From positions 93,818 to 157,817 of the forward strand of contig CBDATU010000016.1 of assembly GCA_965199865.1 (NCBI GenBank): DNA of 64,000 nucleotides, given 5' to 3'. Of this stretch, positions 61,605-64,000 are shown in pieces (position 1 is the first letter of the stretch; each line of letters opens with the position of its first letter). A model generated the notes under the pieces. It searched no databases. It was not told the DNA's origin and saw only the letters and a program-made list of their open reading frames with translations. Source of the DNA: JAPOUP01 sp965199865. GTDB lineage: Bacteria > Pseudomonadota > Alphaproteobacteria > Rhodobacterales > Rhodobacteraceae. The position numbers were made by a program, and so were the translations under genes.

Positions 61605-61948
61605 CCGGGCCCCTTGCCCGGAAAGCCAACGATGCGGATGATCTTTCCGTTCCTGTCAAGATCAGCGAAATACTGGCCGACCATCGACTTTCCCCCGCCA
61701 AAATCGAACGTGACGCTTGCGCGGGCATGGCCATGATGGCTGTCAACCGGCTCAATCACCCCGGCACTCGCTCCGGGCGGGAACTGTCCAAGGAATTCCA
61801 GCATACCGTCAACCGAAGTGATCGGCTCCGGTGCATGTGGATCGGCATAATGGAATTCATCGCTGACGGCCGAGCGGACCAGGTCCGCCCGGCTATCGCT
61901 GTCACTGTTACCCCACGCCGCAAAAAAACGGTTCAATGCATCACTCAT
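61601..61948 (-). CDS. NTF2/SnoaL-like small protein within the nucleoside importer operon
   Basis: A 115-residue protein that looks like a member of the NTF2/SnoaL cone fold: an N-terminal helix (MSDALNRFFAAWGNSDSDSR), a DEFHYADPHAPEPITSVDGML segment, and C-terminal strands ending GKIIRIVGFPGKGPG. Such proteins act as small-molecule enzymes or binding modules. It sits between the binding-protein gene and the ATPase gene and overlaps the ATPase start (ATGA), so it is made with the transporter. This is not a usual importer component; a link to the imported ligand is only inference. Confidence 0.75.
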   Translation of the reverse strand: MSDALNRFFAAWGNSDSDSRADLVRSAVSDEFHYADPHAPEPITSVDGMLEFLGQFPPGASAGVIEPVDSHHGHARASVTFDFGGGKSMVGQYFADLDRNGKIIRIVGFPGKGPG

Positions 61949-61998
61949 GGAAGATCCTTCCCTTGTTTTCCGTGTTTCCGTGGCGCGGGACCGAGTAA

Positions 61999-62991
61999 TT
62001 ACTCGACGGGGCAGCTGTCGTCAGACATGTAGTCATGCACAGCCAGTTCTCCCGAGATGATCATGGCTCTGGCCTCTTCGACCGCCGCCTTCATCTCGTC
62101 CGTGATCAGGGATTCATTGTGCTCGTCGAGCGCATAACCCACGCCTTCGGCGGCGAGGTTCATTATGCTGATGCCAGCTTCAAAACCTTCGACGCCATTG
62201 GCGAACGTTTCGTAGGTCGCATTGTCGACCCGTTTGATCATCGAGGTCAGAACACTGCCCGGATGCATGTAATTCTGGTTGCTGTCCACTCCGACTGATA
62301 AAATGTCGGCGTCAGCAGCGGCCTGCAGAACGCCCACACCCGTACCGCCTGCCGCTGCATAGACAACGTCAGCGCCCTGGCTGATCTGGGTCCGGGTCAG
62401 TTCACCACCCTTCACGGGATCGTTCCATGCCGCAGGAGTGGTTCCGGTCATGTTCTGGATGACCGTCGCGTCAGGATTCGCCGCTTTCACACCCTGCACG
62501 TAACCGCAGGCGAACTTACGGATCAGGGGGATGTCCATGCCTCCCACGAATCCCACCGTTCCTGACTGCGAAGCCATTCCCGCAAGCAGTCCGACGAGAT
62601 AGCTGCCCTCATGTTCGGCGTAGATGATGGACTTCACGTTTGGCGCATCAACGACCATGTCGACGATGGCGAATTTGGTGTCCGGATAGTCCGGCGCGAT
62701 CTTTTCCAATGTGGATGCATTGGCGAAACCCAGAACGACAATCGGGTTTGCTCCCCGTTCAGCCATCTTGCGCATGTTCTGTTCGCGCTGCGCTTCCGAC
62801 TGCAACTCGGTCTCAATATAGGTGCCGCCGGTCTCGGCGACCCAACGCTGCGCACCGTTATAGGCGGCTTCGTTGAAGGATTTGTCGAATTTGCCGCCAA
62901 GGTCGATGATCAGCCCCGGCTCGGCCATAGCGGACGCGGCGGAAATGGCGAGTGCCACCGCGGCGCCCGTTAGTTTATGTTTCAGGGTCAT
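61999..62991 (-). CDS. BMP-family ABC transporter substrate-binding protein (nucleoside type)
   Basis: A 330-residue periplasmic protein. I start at ATG 62991 (MTLKHKLTGAAVALAISAAS), which opens a Sec signal cleaved near AMA|EPG and has GGGAGAGT upstream. The family hallmark LIIDLGGKFDKSFNEAAYNGA is right after the signal. VLGFANASTLEKIAPDYPDTKFAIVD and GMDIPLIRKFACGYVQGVKAANP are typical of BMP/PnrA-like nucleoside-binding proteins. No lipobox cysteine is seen. It is the first gene of the importer operon. Nucleoside binding is known for the family, and the purine phosphorylase at the operon end supports it. Confidence 0.94.
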   Translation of the reverse strand: MTLKHKLTGAAVALAISAASAMAEPGLIIDLGGKFDKSFNEAAYNGAQRWVAETGGTYIETELQSEAQREQNMRKMAERGANPIVVLGFANASTLEKIAPDYPDTKFAIVDMVVDAPNVKSIIYAEHEGSYLVGLLAGMASQSGTVGFVGGMDIPLIRKFACGYVQGVKAANPDATVIQNMTGTTPAAWNDPVKGGELTRTQISQGADVVYAAAGGTGVGVLQAAADADILSVGVDSNQNYMHPGSVLTSMIKRVDNATYETFANGVEGFEAGISIMNLAAEGVGYALDEHNESLITDEMKAAVEEARAMIISGELAVHDYMSDDSCPVE

Positions 62992-63512
62992 GAAACTCTC
63001 CCGGTTTGGTTTGGGTGGCCGGACGGCCCGGCTGCACCCGGATTGCGAGCACATGGCTCGAAGATGGGTGATTTAGGACTTAGGCAGGTGGGATGGTCAA
63101 CCCGGTTTTTTCCATAGAACGGATAATTCTTGCTGATAAGGTAAAGAGAAACCCGTTGCGAAGCATCAATCCAGAGGTACGATCCTGTCACCTTAGCCAT
63201 ATGCCTGCCGGAGTGACGCATGAACTTTCGTTGCCTGGCGTCGTCCCGCATGGCGATGGAAGTCGATTGTCGCCAATGTTCGGCCTGGAATTCCGATCCG
63301 CACCCTTTCGATCACGTCAATCCCTCTATGCGGAACCACCCCAACCCACACCGCTCGCCATCCGTTGCCGATGGTGGGAATTCATGCGCCTTCCAGCGCG
63401 TCAGCCATGTTGTCCGAGAAGTCGGCAGAGCAGACCGGAATCTCCGGTTCGGAAAATGGAGCGGTCTCACGAAGCGCCGCCTCCACTTAACGTGGAGGTG
63501 GACCCCAGAACG
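62992..63512. other. Gene-poor stretch upstream of the BMP operon
   Basis: 520 bases with no intact gene. It should carry the BMP operon promoter. On the minus strand about 63410-63470 reads like a protein tail (ETAPFSEPEIPVCSADFSDN, then MADALEGA before a stop), possibly a gene relic. A weak 7-bp hairpin (CCTCCAC/GTGGAGG) lies at 63480-63498, near the end of tsaB. rimI, often found after tsaB, is not seen. Confidence 0.45.
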
Positions 63513-64000
63513 TCACGTCAGGATGACCGGGGGTCTCTCGCGAGGCGGCATGGCGTCCGGGGCACGCAGATAGAGCGGCGCGGGTCGCTCCACGGATCCT
63601 CCGTGGCGTTGGCGTCGATTGCGATTATGGTGACAGCGGACGCAGGGGCAAATCGCGCGGAAATGTGCCGGGCACCCAAACGATCTGCCATCCTGGCCGC
63701 AAGGCTCCCGACACATTGGAGTTTCGGTTCCGAAATACCCTCCAGATCCTCGGGCGGCGCCATGAACGGCGCAGGATCTCCAAATCCGTGCCTCTGAAAA
63801 TATCCCATTCCCCGATGTGCATCCAGGCAGGTCAGGACCGGCCGCTCCAGGCCAAGGGCCATGGCTTCAAGAACTGTGACTCCGAACGCCGGAACACCAA
63901 GTCCCAGCGCCAGCCCCCGGGCCGCCGAAACCGAGATTCTTATCCCGGTGAAATTGCCCGGCCCCACGCCAACACCGATCGCGTCGAGATCGCGCCAGGT
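63513..64000 (-). CDS. tsaB: tRNA threonylcarbamoyladenosine biosynthesis protein TsaB (5' cut by window; apparent 3' frameshift)
   Basis: TsaB is the non-catalytic partner of TsaD in making t6A of tRNAs. The minus-strand frame is open from the window edge (TWRDLDAIGVGVGPGNFTG) and includes GPGNFTGIRISVSAARGLALGLG and VTVLEAMALG, which are diagnostic. The N-terminal part lies beyond the window. Near 63590 the frame that carries ANATEDP diverges. The expected C-terminus (RPAPLYLRAPDAMPPRERPP, VILT*) continues in the neighbouring frame and ends at 63513. A one-base loss would explain this. As t6A synthesis is essential in most bacteria, the altered tail may be tolerated, or the base may be a sequencing error. 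Confidence 0.85.

Overview
The window looks like chromosomal DNA of an alphaproteobacterium of moderately high G+C. Supporting signs are a Ros/MucR-type regulator, the secA / parvulin / argJ / mutT neighbourhood, the coaBC-dut-ThiF neighbourhood, and a dnaK-dnaJ pair. Coding density is low for a free-living bacterium. About ten stretches of 0.4-1.2 kb carry no intact gene, and several loci are broken by single-base frameshifts or an insertion. This suggests a genome undergoing erosion, perhaps host-associated; that reading is inference.

Layout. 1-2.4 kb: 3' part of infB. 3.0-13.0 kb: a plus-strand sugar or polyol operon (SDR, three Gfo/Idh/MocA oxidoreductases, a TIM-barrel isomerase and an RbsBACC-type ABC importer). 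13.1-15.7 kb, minus: mutT, argJ and a periplasmic parvulin, divergent from secA (15.9-18.6 kb). 18.7-21.8 kb, minus: dnaJ and dnaK. 22.0-25.4 kb, plus: alkB-like, cysQ, kdsB, galU. 25.4-30.3 kb: a decayed mobile island with duplicated remnants of a tyrosine recombinase and a DUF4411 (PIN-like) gene. It also holds an XRE-ImmA/IrrE gene split by an intact 2,425-bp IS4-family element, whose transposase carries a DruA-like (DUF4338) N-terminal domain. 31 kb: a MucR homologue lacking two of its four zinc ligands. 32.3-38.4 kb: uraH, a membrane-anchored ThiF/MoeB protein, dut, coaBC, cobU, a histidine phosphatase and gshB. 39.3-40.4 kb: a frameshifted Rpn-family nuclease gene.

40.8-52.7 kb is a second carbohydrate locus. 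A CUT1 ABC importer (ATPase on the minus strand; binding protein and two permeases on the plus strand) faces a minus-strand catabolic operon. That operon encodes a sugar isomerase/epimerase, a PfkB kinase, a BtpA/SgcQ protein, an M42 (SgcX-like) peptidase and an FGGY kinase. Two decayed genes lie at the operon's junctions. 53.9-56.6 kb is a frameshifted fibronectin-III/beta-barrel autotransporter-like gene. 57.1-63.0 kb is a BMP-type nucleoside ABC importer with a purine-nucleoside phosphorylase and an NTF2-like protein. The window ends inside tsaB, which appears frameshifted near its 3' end.

Three import-and-catabolise modules (pentose or polyol type, SgcX/SgcQ type, nucleoside type), together with 5-hydroxyisourate hydrolase, point to scavenging of sugars and purines. 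The most unusual items are the DruA-IS4 fusion, the SgcX/SgcQ pair wired to an ABC importer, and the zinc-ligand-poor MucR.
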